Shown: positions 20,120 through 28,984 of the stretch, piece by piece | How the letters are laid out: each line of letters begins with the position of its first letter | How positions within the stretch are numbered: the stretch's first letter is position 1 | Origin: Prorocentrum cordatum | Lineage: Eukaryota; Sar; Dinophyceae; Prorocentrales; Prorocentraceae | NCBI GenBank assembly: GCA_963575745.1 | Contig: CAUYUJ010015729.1 | Span: 112,501 to 164,967 of the forward strand | Reading direction: 5' to 3' | DNA length: 52,467 nucleotides | The notes under the pieces: generated by a model | Told to the model about the DNA's origin: nothing | What the model saw: only the letters and a program-made list of their open reading frames with translations | The model's database searches: none | Translations under genes and position numbers: made by a program

Positions 20120-20553
20120 GCAACGAAGACGACGACGCCGACACCGCCGTCGCCGCCAGCAGGCGACGCGGACGACGACGGAGATGACGACAACGACGAC
20201 GAACTACGCAAGACGCACGACAACCGCGACGACAACGACGCCGACGCCGACACCGACGCCGATGTCAACGCCGATCACGACGACGTCGACGAAGCCTACG
20301 ACGACGACGGCAAAGATGAGTATAGAAGAGTAGATGAGTATAGCCGAGCAGGTATAGAGTAGAGCAGAGTGGAATAGAGCAGAGTAGAGTAGAGCAGAGC
20401 TGAACAGAGTAGACCAGAGTTGAGCAGAGTAGGAGTTGAGTAGAGTAAAAGCAACGTTGAGTACAGTAGAGTATGTTATGGTGCGGTAGGGTGGAGTAGA
20501 GTAGAGTCGGGTATGTCCCCGGATAACGCAGGAACCTGGCGAGCATCACTCGT

Positions 20554-20591
<38 letters not shown>

Positions 20592-20595
20592 TGTC
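20120..20595. repeat. GAC repeats, AGAGT pentanucleotide repeat and GTC repeats
   Basis: 20120-20300 is GAC/GCC-rich trinucleotide. 20305-20512 is a degenerate pentamer array of AGAGT/AGAGC words (GTAGAGCAGAGTAGAGTAGA). 20551-20595 is pure GTC. Three motif classes lie end to end. Confidence 0.9.
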
Positions 20596-20761
20596 CTCGT
20601 TGTCTTTTCCTACTTGGACGCCGTTTGAAGATACAGGGCCAGCAAGAACACCTCTGTCAGAACGCTGTGAAGCGGGGCAGCTTTGCGACATGGTGCTTTT
20701 TGCCAGTCGCTCAAGAATGTGCTCGAAATCCTCGCTGCCTAATTAGACGTGCGGCAAGTTG

Positions 20762-21255
20762 TCAATGCCATACGTCGGGGGCCTCGGGGCTACTCACGCT
20801 GGGCCTCCCTCGGGGACCGCCTTGAAGCCTCCCTCGGGCCCCAGCTTGGCAAAAAGGCGATCGGATCTCGTCAAGCCTCGGAATCAACTCGTCAGTGCTG
20901 TTATGGTTACGTCGTCTAGGTCCGCCACATTTACCTGCAAGACCTGTGCTAGTCGCCAAGACTTCGGCGTGCTGACGCTTCTGCCAGGCAGTGCTCATTT
21001 CCGAGACGAGCTGTTCGGTCACAGGCTCTTGTTGGGCACGACGAAGGTGGCGCAGACGCCGAGAGAGGCGACAGAGCATCCTAGATGTCTCTTGGTCGTC
21101 CTTCCCTGCAGCCCTGGCGTCCCGACGCTCCGCGAGTAGGCGACTGCGCTCTCGTCCGTACCCGCTCTGGCACGAGGGTCCGCAGCCGCCTGGCGAGAGA
21201 CACGTCGATCCGCAGCCTCATGCACCGCAGTCGCCCACCGCCCCCAACCTTCATC
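20762..21255 (-). pseudogene. Probable LINE linker remnant (between endonuclease and RT)
   Basis: The minus strand reads EAADRRVSRQAAADPRARAG, then in a shifted frame MLCRLSRRLRHLRRAQQEPV, AWQKRQHAEVLATSTGLAGK and CGGPRRRNHNS. The arginine-rich helices and the closing G-K/T-G-x-G-P-K/R-R-R-x-Y/H pattern resemble the pre-RT linker of dinoflagellate LINEs. At least one frameshift is needed. No RT follows on the minus side. Confidence 0.4.
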
Positions 21256-21278
21256 AGTAGTCGAAGCGTTTAACGCCA

Positions 21279-21440
21279 AGGAGGAGGAGGAGGAGGAGGA
21301 GGAGGAGGAGGAGGAGGAGAAGGAGGAGGGGAGGAGGAGGGAGGAGGAGGATGGAGGAGGAGGAGGGAGGAGGAGGAGGAGGAGGAGGAGGGAGGAAGGA
21401 GGAGGAGGAGGAGGAGGAGGAGGAGGAGGAGGAGGAGCAG
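21279..21440. repeat. AGG/GGA purine tract
   Basis: About 160 bases of GGA repeat with GGGAGG variants. Poly-Glu, poly-Gly and, on the other strand, poly-Pro/Ser frames here are compositional. Confidence 0.95.
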
Positions 21441-21775
21441 GAACGCCAGCACGTGGTAGTCCCCCCCCCCTTGGAAGTGCTCTTCGAGATCGGTAGCGGC
21501 TGCTGCTGCTCCCGTGCCACGGCGAGGAGCCTCTGCAGGCCCAGCGGCTGACCCCACCAGGGTTCCCTGCCGGAGTCGGCAGAGAGGCCGAACGAGCAGT
21601 CTAAGCGAAGCATTCGGGGTGACCCCAAAGGGGGGTCCAGCTGAAAGTGGGTGTTGCAATAGCTTTGGGGCAATTGTATTGCAAATGTGTTGCGCCGGAG
21701 AATTGTATTGCATTATATTGCAAGTAGTGCATTGCACGAGAAAATCCAGCAATACATTTGCGCCCAGGACGTTTA
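21441..21775. other. Unassigned; AT-richer second half
   Basis: 21640-21760 is AT-richer than its surroundings with repeated GTATTGCA words (TTGCAATAG, ATTGTATTGCAAATG, GAATTGTATTGCATTATATTGC). No gene seen. Confidence 0.4.
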
Positions 21776-21848
21776 CTATCAACTTCAGACGCTGGTTGGA
21801 CCCTGCATCCCAGCCTGTTTATATCAACTTCAGACGCTTGTTGGATCT
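21776..21848. repeat. 24-bp direct repeat
   Basis: TATCAACTTCAGACGCTGGT (21776) recurs as TATCAACTTCAGACGCTTGT (about 21823), both followed by TGGA, with 24 bases between. Possibly a target-site or slippage duplication. Confidence 0.8.
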
Positions 21849-21914
21849 CCTCACAGCAGTACATCTATCAGCCATAGGCCGCTGCCACGAGAAAACCGCA
21901 CGAGCATCGAATTG

Positions 21915-21990
21915 TGACGTACTCGAGGGTCCGTAGAATCTGGGCCCCAACGTGCCGCTCTATCACTTGAGCTACCGGGTCCGCTGCGCA
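21915..21990 (-). other. tRNA-related sequence (possible SINE head)
   Basis: On the minus strand GGACCCGG is followed by TAGCTCAAGTGATAGAGC, which has an internal-promoter A box and a D arm that pairs (GCTC/GAGC). A degenerate B-box-like CCTCGAGTACG lies at about the right spacing. The anticodon and T stems do not pair well, so it is not called a functional tRNA. A tRNA-derived SINE or tRNA pseudogene is the likeliest reading. Confidence 0.4.
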
Positions 21991-22400
21991 GCGTTGCTCG
22001 CCTTCCCGATGTGGGCCCAGGGCCCCATCGAACTTCCGTAGCAACGAAGGTCGTTTCCGAGACCACATGTGAAAATCTTTTCGGGCCATGGGCACATCGC
22101 ATCCCCTTGTCTGTCTGTAAATCCACTGGTGGGCCAATTTGCTTCACTTCCTCGACCTGCCCAGTCGGCTTCGGGGGGAAACCTGTCATTGGAATGCGAA
22201 CAGTGGAGACCCATGCCAAGAAACACGCTGCATGCCTCCAGGGTGCCCTGGGTATCTTGGGTTTCGATGGTTTTGCTATGGCAGCGTGACGTTCCCACAC
22301 CAAAAATCAAGGGACGTCCTGGGGTCTCAGGGTTGGGTTTCTTGTGTAAGGTTTCTTGTGGACTGGCCTCCACTGTAAGTCAAATCTGCCAGTTCGTAAC

Positions 22401-22612
22401 CGATATACGGGATGCTGGAGCAGCGTGTGCATCGGCAACCTGCTTCTTCCCGAATATTTGTCTCCTGAGAAGAGGAGCTATCACATGATCGGTTTACACT
22501 TGTGCCCGATACATGGGATACTGGAGCAGCGTGTGCATCGACAACCTGCTTCTTCCCGAAGACTCGCTTCCCGAGAAGAGAAGTTGTCACATGATCGGCT
22601 TGCATGTTTGCT
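22401..22612. repeat. 106-bp tandem duplication
   Basis: The block containing TGGAGCAGCGTGTGCATCG, AACCTGCTTCTTCCCGAA and TCACATGATCGG occurs at 22401-22506 and again at 22507-22612, about 85 percent identical. It has no coding motif. Confidence 0.9.
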
Positions 22613-23160
22613 TGGGACGTATCCGCTTCTGATAGCGAGCTGGCAGCGTAGCGTCGTGAACACCGCAAGCTGGTCGGGTGCAGCCTTCTCGCGCATGCTT
22701 CAGAGTGCGATGATGTTCACCTGTTGGAATTCACCACCAATATCGTGCAAGCGAGCTTCATCCGCAGCCATGCCGTTCCAATGCGCAAATGTCAGCGTGA
22801 GACACACTGCACGTCGGACCATGGTGATCGTTTCTTTATTCATTGTTTTGCCGATCGGCGCGGGCCCCCTTCCCTCCCCCTCCGCCCATGGAGTAGATCT
22901 TAGCTGTTTTTTGGTGCCTGTTTCGAGCAGGGGGAGCCCCTCCCCCATAGGACACACTCTTGCGAACAGTCGCGCTAGCAGAGGTCTGGAGACAGACCCC
23001 CCCCCCTTCCCCCCCCCCCCCTTGCCGCCCAATGTCAAAACGCTCACATGTGTAAAGAATCTGCGGTGAGCTGGCCCAGAGGGGGGCGTCAGCCAGTCGC
23101 CACGAGGTGCGTTTCGTGGGGGGCTGCCTGCAGTCCAGCCCCGTGTGCAGGACAGCCTGG
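22613..23160. other. Unassigned, with G/C homopolymer runs
   Basis: A minus-strand frame at about 22700-22830 (MVRRAVCLTLTFAHWNGM, HDIGGEFQQVNIIAL) has ordinary residue use and could be an exon, but nothing identifies it. 22985-23030 carries long C runs. Confidence 0.35.
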
Positions 23161-23240
23161 CTGGGGGGGGGGGCGTAGAAGGGGAGAAGGAGGAGGAAAA
23201 GGAGAAGGAGGAGGAGGAGGAAACGGAGGAGGAGAGTGAT
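23161..23240. repeat. GGA/GAA purine tract
   Basis: A poly-G run followed by GGAGAAGGAGGAGG repeats. Confidence 0.9.
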
Positions 23241-23404
23241 GCCACCGCCTCCCCCATCGACCACAGCGGCATCGTTGCACTCTTTGTGAGGCGCCACAAG
23301 CTGCACGCCACTTCCCGTCCGTGCCCGTCCCCCGATGCAGTGCCCCTCCCCTAAGACTGTTGCTGCCACTGCTCCTGCCGCCGTTGCCGCTGCTGCTTCC
23401 CCCG

Positions 23405-23625
23405 ATCCACAGGTGGTTGATGTCGGAACACGCCGACGTCTTCAACATCGAAAGTCACAACGACTCCTTGGCGGTGATGCGCGCTGATAGTTCTAGGATC
23501 GTCGCAGACGAAGATGTTGGCCCTCCCGCGCTTGCGAAATAGCGGTGGCACCGCGTTCACCCGACGTTGCGGCAGCACCATCGGCTCCTCGTTGATAGTT
23601 GGGCGGTCGACGTCGCCTTTTCCAC
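23405..23625 (-). CDS. Exon-like fragment resembling family 2 glycosyltransferase
   Basis: Reading minus: GDVDRPTINEEPMVLPQ, RRVNAVPPLFRKRGRANIFV, CDDPRTISAHHRQ and TFDVEDVGVFRHQPPVDRGK. The N-E-E-P start, the I-F-V-x-D-D motif, an I-S-x-x-x-R stretch and a V-G-V-F/A-R-x-P-P ending follow the order of the nucleotide-sugar and first catalytic Asp region of GT2 enzymes (chitin/cellulose-synthase-like). The Gly after DD is Pro here. The expected next segment (F-K-K-A-S-N) was not found nearby, so it is a lone exon or a pseudogene. Confidence 0.35.
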
Positions 23626-23639
23626 CTTTTGCATTCAAT

Positions 23640-24270
23640 TCTCTCTTCTCTCATTCATCCTCCCTCCTTCCTCCATCGTCTCTCATTCCCCCCTTTCTCG
23701 TCCTTCTCTCCTGCTTCTCGTAGCGGCCAGCGCAGCCGCCTTCTGGGGCGTCGTTTCCCTGCGACCACTGCTACTGTAGAGACAGCCGTGTGCTGTTTGT
23801 CAGTGGACCTGGCGAAACACGTCGATCACGGGCCAGATAAGTGTTTTCATACTGTCTAGTATTTGTCGACCACGTGGTGGCAAATGACAGCCCAAGCACA
23901 CTGTGTATAGTTTGTTTCACACAATTCGCCCGCAGGACTTGCGTGATGCTATGGGCTTCCCTCGCCTTCGTCGTCGTTGTCCTCATCCTCTTCCTTCCCC
24001 TTCGTCTGTTCCTCCCTCCTTCCTCCTCCCTCGTTCCTTCAACCTCCCTCCTCATTCTTCCCTCTTCACGCATCTCTTCTTCTCCTTCTCTGGCCTCTCT
24101 CCAATCTCCTCCCGCATCCCTCTTCCCTTTTCCCTTCTCATGTACTCCTCGCCCTCCTCTTCCTCCCCCTCCCAGTCCTCGTGCTTCTCCTCTTCCTCAT
24201 CCTCTTTCTCCCCTATCGTCGTCCTTTCCCATTCTTCCTTTTGTTATCTTCAAGAACTTAGTCTGAATCG
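23640..24270. repeat. CT-rich tract (TCC/CTT), interrupted at 23784-23945
   Basis: Pyrimidine-rich sequence at 23640-23720 and 23975-24270. It faces a purine-rich GGA tract at 24340-24700, so the two can pair as a large imperfect foldback. Confidence 0.85.
23784..23945 (-). CDS. Exon-like fragment, unidentified, minus strand
   Basis: It reads HSITQVLRANCVKQTIHSVL, GLSFATTWSTNTRQYENTYL and ARDRRVSPGPLTNSTRLSLQ before a stop. It lies between two CT-rich tracts that read as purine-rich on this strand. The residue mix is protein-like but no family is recognised. It has the same strand as 23405-23625 and may be part of one gene or one decayed retrocopy. Confidence 0.35.
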
Positions 24271-24339
24271 CTCCTCCTCCTCTTTCTGCTCTTCCAAGGG
24301 TACTGTCACTCCTCCTCCTCTTCATCCAGTGGAAGACGG

Positions 24340-24700
24340 CACAGAGGGATGAGGAGAAGAAGGAGGAGGATGAGGAGGAGGAGGAGGAGGATGACAGAAG
24401 ACGAGGAGAATGAGGACAAGGAGGAGGACGCGGTGGGCAAGAAGTAAGGGCCATGAGGTGGAGGAGAAGGAATGAGGAATGTGGAAGGGGGAAGGAAAAC
24501 AGCGTTGGAGGAATGAGGAGGGAAGAGGAAGAAGTGCTGGAGGTATGATGAAGAGGAAGATAATGGGGATGGCAATGGAGGAGGAATGAGGAATGAAGAG
24601 GAAGATGAGGAGGATGGAGGAGGAATAGGAGGGGGAATAGGAGGGGGAGGAGGAGAAGGAGGAGGAGGAGGAGGAGGAGGAGGAGGAGGAAGAAGAGGAC
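24340..24700. repeat. GGA/GAATGAGG purine tract
   Basis: Purine-rich with repeated GGAGGAATGAGGAA words as well as plain GGA, ending in a 40-base GGA run near 24655-24690. Confidence 0.9.
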
Positions 24701-24812
24701 TCGCACATACCAATGCTGCCCCCCCGCGTTTCAGACTAAGTGGCGGGGAGGGAGATGGAGGAGGGAGGAATGCTGCCCCTTCAAGCTGTCTCATCCCATG
24801 CACATGTCGCCG

Positions 24813-25235
24813 CTATGCGGCCGAGCCAATGCGGTGGACAAGCAGAAGAGCTCCGCGACCTGGCAACCTGCCACAGAGAGACGGATGTGCGGAACGATCT
24901 CCCCCCCCTGCGGTATACTGCCCCACAGGGCTCTTGTTGACCAGCAAACTGCCCTCCTTGAAACCGAAGTTTCTGGGGTTTACGGCAGACGACTTAACGA
25001 ACTTGTTGTACAGCATGATGTGCAGCATGGGACGGACGAGGGTGCTGGAACACTTATGAGGCAGCCCCTAACAATCACGATGGTCCGCTTGATGGTAATA
25101 TTGTTGCAGATCAGCAGCGTTACCTCCTTGTAAACGACGGTGCCGGAGAACATCGATGAGTCGCAGAGATCCATCAACTTGTTGTCCAGCGAACTGCCGT
25201 CCTTCAGGTCGATGGCGCTGGCGATCGTCTAGTCG
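24813..25235 (-). CDS. Two similar exon-like modules, unidentified, minus strand
   Basis: The first module (25235 down to 25070) reads TIASAIDLKDGSSLDNKLMD, LCDSSMFSGTVVYKEV and TLLICNNITIKRTIVIVRGC. The second (25028 down to about 24910) reads MLHIMLYNKFVKSSAVNPRN and FGFKEGSLLVNKSPVGQY. Both share an S-A-[IV] start, a K-[DE]-G-S and an N-K-[LS] pattern, and similar text upstream (LLVTLFMKSC against HIMLYNKFVKS). They may be duplicated exons. No family recognised. An SL relic on the same strand lies upstream at 25680-25699. Confidence 0.35.
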
Positions 25236-25619
25236 GTGGTACAGGACTTCATGAACAATGTGACCAGCAATATGCCCAGCAGGCGAGCGAATATTCCCTG
25301 CAGGCGTTGTTTTCAGCAGCGTCGCTGAGGACGTCGGGCTTCCACTCCGCATCGAGCCCCTGTGCTGATGGGCTCCGACCTCTGCTGTCAGGCCCCGCAG
25401 CCTCCCGGACCTGGCGTCTTCGCGCGCGAGGGGAGGAGGGAGGGCGCCGCGCCCAGGGGGAGGGCACCTCGGAAACTGGGGATTTTTGCCGCGCGCCACC
25501 GCGAACAGCGTGCCCTCATCCTCCCAGAACCTGGCTGCTCGGTGAGTGTTCCAATCTCGCCTCCACCTGAGGGGCGAGGCCGAAAGGGTCCGCGGAGTGG
25601 ACGCGCGCGGTGCGGAACA
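25236..25619. other. GC-rich segment between exon-like modules and SL relics
   Basis: Overlapping GC-rich frames on both strands (minus strand includes GLDAEWKPDVLSDAAE). Not assignable. Confidence 0.35.
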
Positions 25620-25637
25620 CTTGAGCCCAGGCTGTGG
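25620..25637 (-). other. Degenerate SL relic
   Basis: Minus strand CCACAGCCTGGGCTCAAG resembles the SL 3' region with a 3-base deletion. It lies 43 bases downstream of the better relic at 25680-25699 on the same strand. Confidence 0.4.
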
Positions 25638-25679
25638 GGCCCTGACCCCCTTTTGGAGCCTAGCGGGCTCCAAGGAGGG

Positions 25680-25699
25680 CTTGAGCCAAAATGGCTACG
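25680..25699 (-). other. Dinoflagellate spliced-leader relic, 20-base perfect match
   Basis: On the minus strand the 20 bases CGTAGCCATTTTGGCTCAAG equal the last 20 of the 22-base dinoflagellate SL. It directly follows a CT-rich tract on that strand. A chance match of 20 bases is negligible. An SL in genomic DNA away from an SL RNA gene marks a retroposed trans-spliced mRNA; no donor GT and no SL RNA body follow, so it is not an SL RNA gene. Confidence 0.92.
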
Positions 25700-25850
25700 T
25701 GGAGGAGGAGGATGATAGTGATGAGGAGGGAGAGGAGGATGATGATGAGGATGAGGAGGATGATGAAGGGGAGGATACCCAGGGTGAGGAGGATGACAGG
25801 GAGGAGGAGGGGGAAGAGGAGTAGGAAGAACGATGAGGAAGGCGAAGGAA
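25700..25850. repeat. GGA/GAT purine tract between opposed SL relics
   Basis: GGAGGAGGATGATAGTGATGAGG-type repeat. It is the shared 5' flank of the minus-strand relic at 25680-25699 and the plus-strand relics at 25851-25902. Confidence 0.9.
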
Positions 25851-25902
25851 CCAGCCATATTGGCTCATGCTAGATGCCTGGCCCCATAGCCGTTGGTTCA
25901 AC
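25851..25902 (+). other. Two degenerate SL relics in tandem, plus strand
   Basis: CCAGCCATATTGGCTCATG (25851-25869) and CCATAGCCGTTGGTTCAAC (about 25884-25902) each resemble the SL with three to five differences. They point away from the minus-strand relic across the purine tract. Confidence 0.5.
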
Positions 25903-25994
25903 CGGCGGTCGGAGCGCACATGGCACGGATGGCTGCGGGGTCCAGCTCGGAGGCGCCAGTGCTGGTGCTGCGCGGCGCAGCTGGGGCGCGCGCC

Positions 25995-27193
25995 GCAGCT
26001 GACCGACTCGTCTCCTAGCTGCAGGCCGAGATCGTGCGCCTTCGGGCGCAGTGGGGAGGAGGCCAGGCCGTCGGCGCGGTCGCCGTGGAGGCCGCGCGCC
26101 GCGAGGCCTCGCCCCGCCCGGCCCTCGCGGCCCGCGTCTGCGGACGTGAGGAACCCCACGCGGCTCGGCTGGTGCGGAACGTCGCGCTCCACGCCAAGGC
26201 GTGCCCTGCTGCTGGGGCGCCACTGGAGGCCCGGCGAGGCGCGCAGCGCGGCCCAGCGGCTGGAGGCCGAGGGCGGCGCGGAGCGGAACGTCTTCCGGCG
26301 CCGAGGACCTCATTCCCTTCTGTGCGGGGCCTCTTCTTCGCCCTCCGGCGGGAGCCGCCGCCTCTCCCCATCACGGGTGGCGTCGTGTGGCGTGCGGAGG
26401 TGCTGGAGGTCTTCTTGGCGCAGAGTTCTGGCGTACATTCCCCATCGTAGTCGAGGTCGCGTGTGCGTGCGGACGTGCTACGTTCATTCCGCAGACGTCT
26501 GTGTGGGAGACCTTGCCTTCCTTGGAGACGGACAGGCAGTTGCGGGCGGGCGCCGCGGACTTCATCCCGCTGGGCGCTGCCTGGGAGGCCCTGGAGAAGG
26601 GTACGCGCTGTTCGCGCGGCGCCGTGGCCTTCTCAAGCATTGCCGAGTCTGTCGAGACCGTGAGCTGGGAGCCATGTCGCTGGCCGCGGGCGCCTTGCCG
26701 GTGTGCCGGGAAGCATCGGACGCCTGCGTGCACGCATGCTGTGGGCAAGACCTCGGGAGCAGATCTTCATGCTGAACGTGCTGGCTTTTTTCGTGCTGTA
26801 CCTGTTGATGGAGGTTGTCCTGTTTCTGGTCATCTGGAGTTCATCCGCGCTCGTGAGGTGGAGCTAGCCACGTGGAGGGCCTGCCCGTCGGCGAGGGCCA
26901 TGCGCGCGAGCCTGCGGCCGTTCGTGCGTCGGCACGCTAGACTGCACGAGGCGGCCTTAATCATTGAACGTGAGCAGGAGCTGTTGGACTGGAGGTCACG
27001 TTTGTCGGAGACGGCCATGGGCCCGAAGTCACGGCCATTTCTGCATCGGCGCGCTCAGGTGGGCGAGAAAAATCGCTTGATTGTAGATCTGGCGGCAGCA
27101 GACATGAGTTCCCAGAGTGGGAGCGGTCGCACGGTTCCGAGGGGCATTCCGTTGTACCCCAGGCGCCTGCAAAACATCGTAATTTCCAAGTGA
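25995..27193 (+). CDS. Long open region downstream of SL relics, unidentified
   Basis: After the relics, a possible exon begins LQAEIVRLRAQWGGGQ (about 26021), coiled-coil-like. From 26201 a plus frame stays open 330 codons to a stop at 27193. Its distal part, LEFIRAREVELATWRACPSA then ARLHEAALIIEREQELLDWR and NRLIVDLAAADMSSQSG, has charged helical character. The GC-rich 5' half gives open frames everywhere, so only the distal 370 bases carry weight. No family recognised. It could be a retrocopy given its position behind SL relics. Confidence 0.3.
26736..26867 (+). CDS. Short frame with a strong transmembrane segment
   Basis: In a different frame from the long open region: MLWARPREQIFMLNVLAFFV then LYLLMEVVLFLVIW before stop TAG 26865-26867. 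It has about 24 consecutive hydrophobic residues after a basic start, a typical membrane anchor. It may be the true coding frame locally, an exon of a membrane protein, or chance. Confidence 0.3.
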   Translation: MLWARPREQIFMLNVLAFFVLYLLMEVVLFLVIWSSSALVRWS

Positions 27194-27384
27194 ATAGTTC
27201 ATTGTTCCAGATGTGTTGCTGTGCTTTCTGTAGCTATGGACGGGTGGGGATTCGAGGTTGTTTTCTCCACGTGAGGTTTCCCGAGGTTGCCGAAGCGAGC
27301 TGTAGTTTCAGAATCAGCACGGCATTTCTACAGGCAGTCTTCTCGCTCATGGGGTGGTAGGATGAAGGGGGAGCCGTTGGAAAA
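27194..27384. other. No gene seen
   Basis: Short intergenic stretch without motif. Confidence 0.4.
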
Positions 27385-27438
27385 AGGAGGAGGAGGAGGA
27401 GGAGGAGACTGAGGATTAGGAGGGGGAGGATGAGGAGG
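27385..27438. repeat. GGA purine tract upstream of SL relic
   Basis: GGAGGAGGAGGAGGAGGAG followed by TGAGGATTAGGAGGGGGAGG, directly abutting the SL relic that follows. Confidence 0.9.
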
Positions 27439-27459
27439 TCGTAGCCATTATGGCTTAAA
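27439..27459 (+). other. Dinoflagellate spliced-leader relic, plus strand
   Basis: It reads CGTAGCCATTATGGCTTAA within 27440-27458, differing from the SL at two or three positions. A TCCGTAGTGCTTCGGC-like sequence follows at once (27460-27475) and may be a second, worn copy. A LINE fragment on the same strand begins about 150 bases downstream. Confidence 0.75.
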
Positions 27460-27957
27460 TCCGTAGTGCTTCGGCACATGGCCTGAACCTTACTGGCGTG
27501 GGGGAAGTCGCGGCCCCCGAACTCTCTTTGACACCCCGCTGCCTGGTCAGGCGAGCAGATTCAGCATCTTGTAAGTTCGTTCCTCTTGCCGTGAGTGGGT
27601 GGCACCGTGGCCTCAGCATGTTTCTCGGCAGCCCCTTTCGGCCATCCAGGGCGCAGCGCCATGGGCATGCGGATCGCGTGGCGTTAACGGCAACTATGCT
27701 ACGAAGATGCGGTTCAGGGCGTGCCTCGCTCCCGCGCCCCGGCGCATCCAGTCCGTCATCGCCTGCGCGTCCAAGTCAACGGCGCTCGCCCGCGTCCCGT
27801 GGCAGCCCGCGGGAAAGGGCGCCCGGGGCAAGAGCGCTGGCACTGCTGCTCGCCAGCCTGCTGGCGGCGCTTGGGGTCACCGCGGTGCTGGGGTCGATTT
27901 GCACGAGCGGCCGTCCAAGCAGCAGCAGTGGCAGCAGCGCCGGGGCGACGCCAGTGA

Positions 27958-28165
27958 TCAGATGGTCGTTCTCGACGCCCTGGAATCTCTCGGCGGCCCC
28001 AGCCTTCGCGAGGTCCTGGAGCGGCAGCGCAAAGAGCGCTCCGACCTGGTCGCTGGGCGCCGCGCGGGCATGCCACTCTGCCAGCGGCTGCAACAGCTCG
28101 AGGGCAAGATGCCCGCAGCGGAGAGGAAACTGGCCCGAGAGCGAGATGAAGTTGTGCCAGATTTG
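27958..28165 (+). pseudogene. LINE coiled-coil region
   Basis: It reads DQMVVLDALESLGGPSLREV, LERQRKERSDLVAGRRAGMP and LCQRLQQLEGKMPAAERKLA, followed by RERDEV. The heptad-like Leu pattern and the P-L-x-x-R/Q-L-Q-Q-L-E-x-K-x-x-x-A-E-R-K text match the region before the endonuclease in dinoflagellate LINE polyproteins. Confidence 0.55.
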
Positions 28166-28172
28166 GGGCGTC

Positions 28173-28245
28173 GGCAGGGGTCCTGGGCCCAAGAGTTGGG
28201 CGCCGACGGCAGCGGCAGGGGTCCTGGGCCCAAGAGTTGGGCGCC
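28173..28245 (+). repeat. Tandem direct repeat, 32-base identical blocks at 41-base period
   Basis: GGCAGGGGTCCTGGGCCCAA and the next 12 bases occur identically at 28173-28204 and 28214-28245. The two blocks have no differences, so the duplication is recent. It interrupts the LINE coding frame. Confidence 0.9.
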
Positions 28246-28984
28246 CTCTAGCAGGGGAAGGCCGCCCTCGCCAAGCGCCTGGCCGAGCGGCGGCAGCCCC
28301 GGCCTGCGGGCGCCCCGGCGACGTCAGGCGGGCCCCGCTGTGGGCTTAGGGTGGTGGCGCAGCTGGTCAATTGCTTGGAGAAGCTCGTGGGCACCGAGAG
28401 CGGCGGCGCCGCCGCCGTGGGCGACGTCTCTTCCGAGCAGCTGCCCGCGCCCATCGCCGCAGCGTTCAAGGATTTCCTCGAGCTGGTCAAGGCCCCCCCC
28501 GGGCAGGGGCCGTCGGGGCCTCCGCGCCTGCGCGGCCTGCTGCCGCCGCTGGCCCCGCCGCCGCTGCAGGGGCTGGAGGCGCGACAGGTCAGGTGATGCA
28601 CCTGGCGCAGCGCGTGCGAACGGAGAAGCTGTAACTGTACCGTGCGACTTGGAGGATGCCAAGCGCAATCGCGACGAGCTCATCGAGCAGGTCGTGGCCG
28701 ACCTACCCGAGGGGGAGAGGGCGGCGAAGCGCATCGGGCCGGGCTCATTCCACGACCGGCACGCCGAGGTGGCTCTGCCCAGGCCGTCGGGCGTTTGACA
28801 GCGCCAGGGGTGGCGGCGGTGGCAGGGGCCCAGGGCGCCGCGGGCCCTGTGGCGCGTGGGGGGGGGCCCCCGCTGTGCGCGCAGATGAGGTGGGCCACTC
28901 TGCAGGCGTTGCCCTGGTCATCCAATCGCGTCTTTCTCTGGGTAAGTCCGTGGGGGCGCCTGGGCGCTTGTGCCCGGAGCTTGC

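Noticed and set aside
21916-21990. Functional tRNA gene
   Set aside because: A box and D arm are good, but the anticodon and T stems do not pair and no clear anticodon can be assigned.
25680-25699. An SL RNA gene
   Set aside because: An SL RNA gene would have the 22-base exon followed by a GT donor and a structured intron with an Sm-like site. Here other sequence follows directly and further relics lie downstream.
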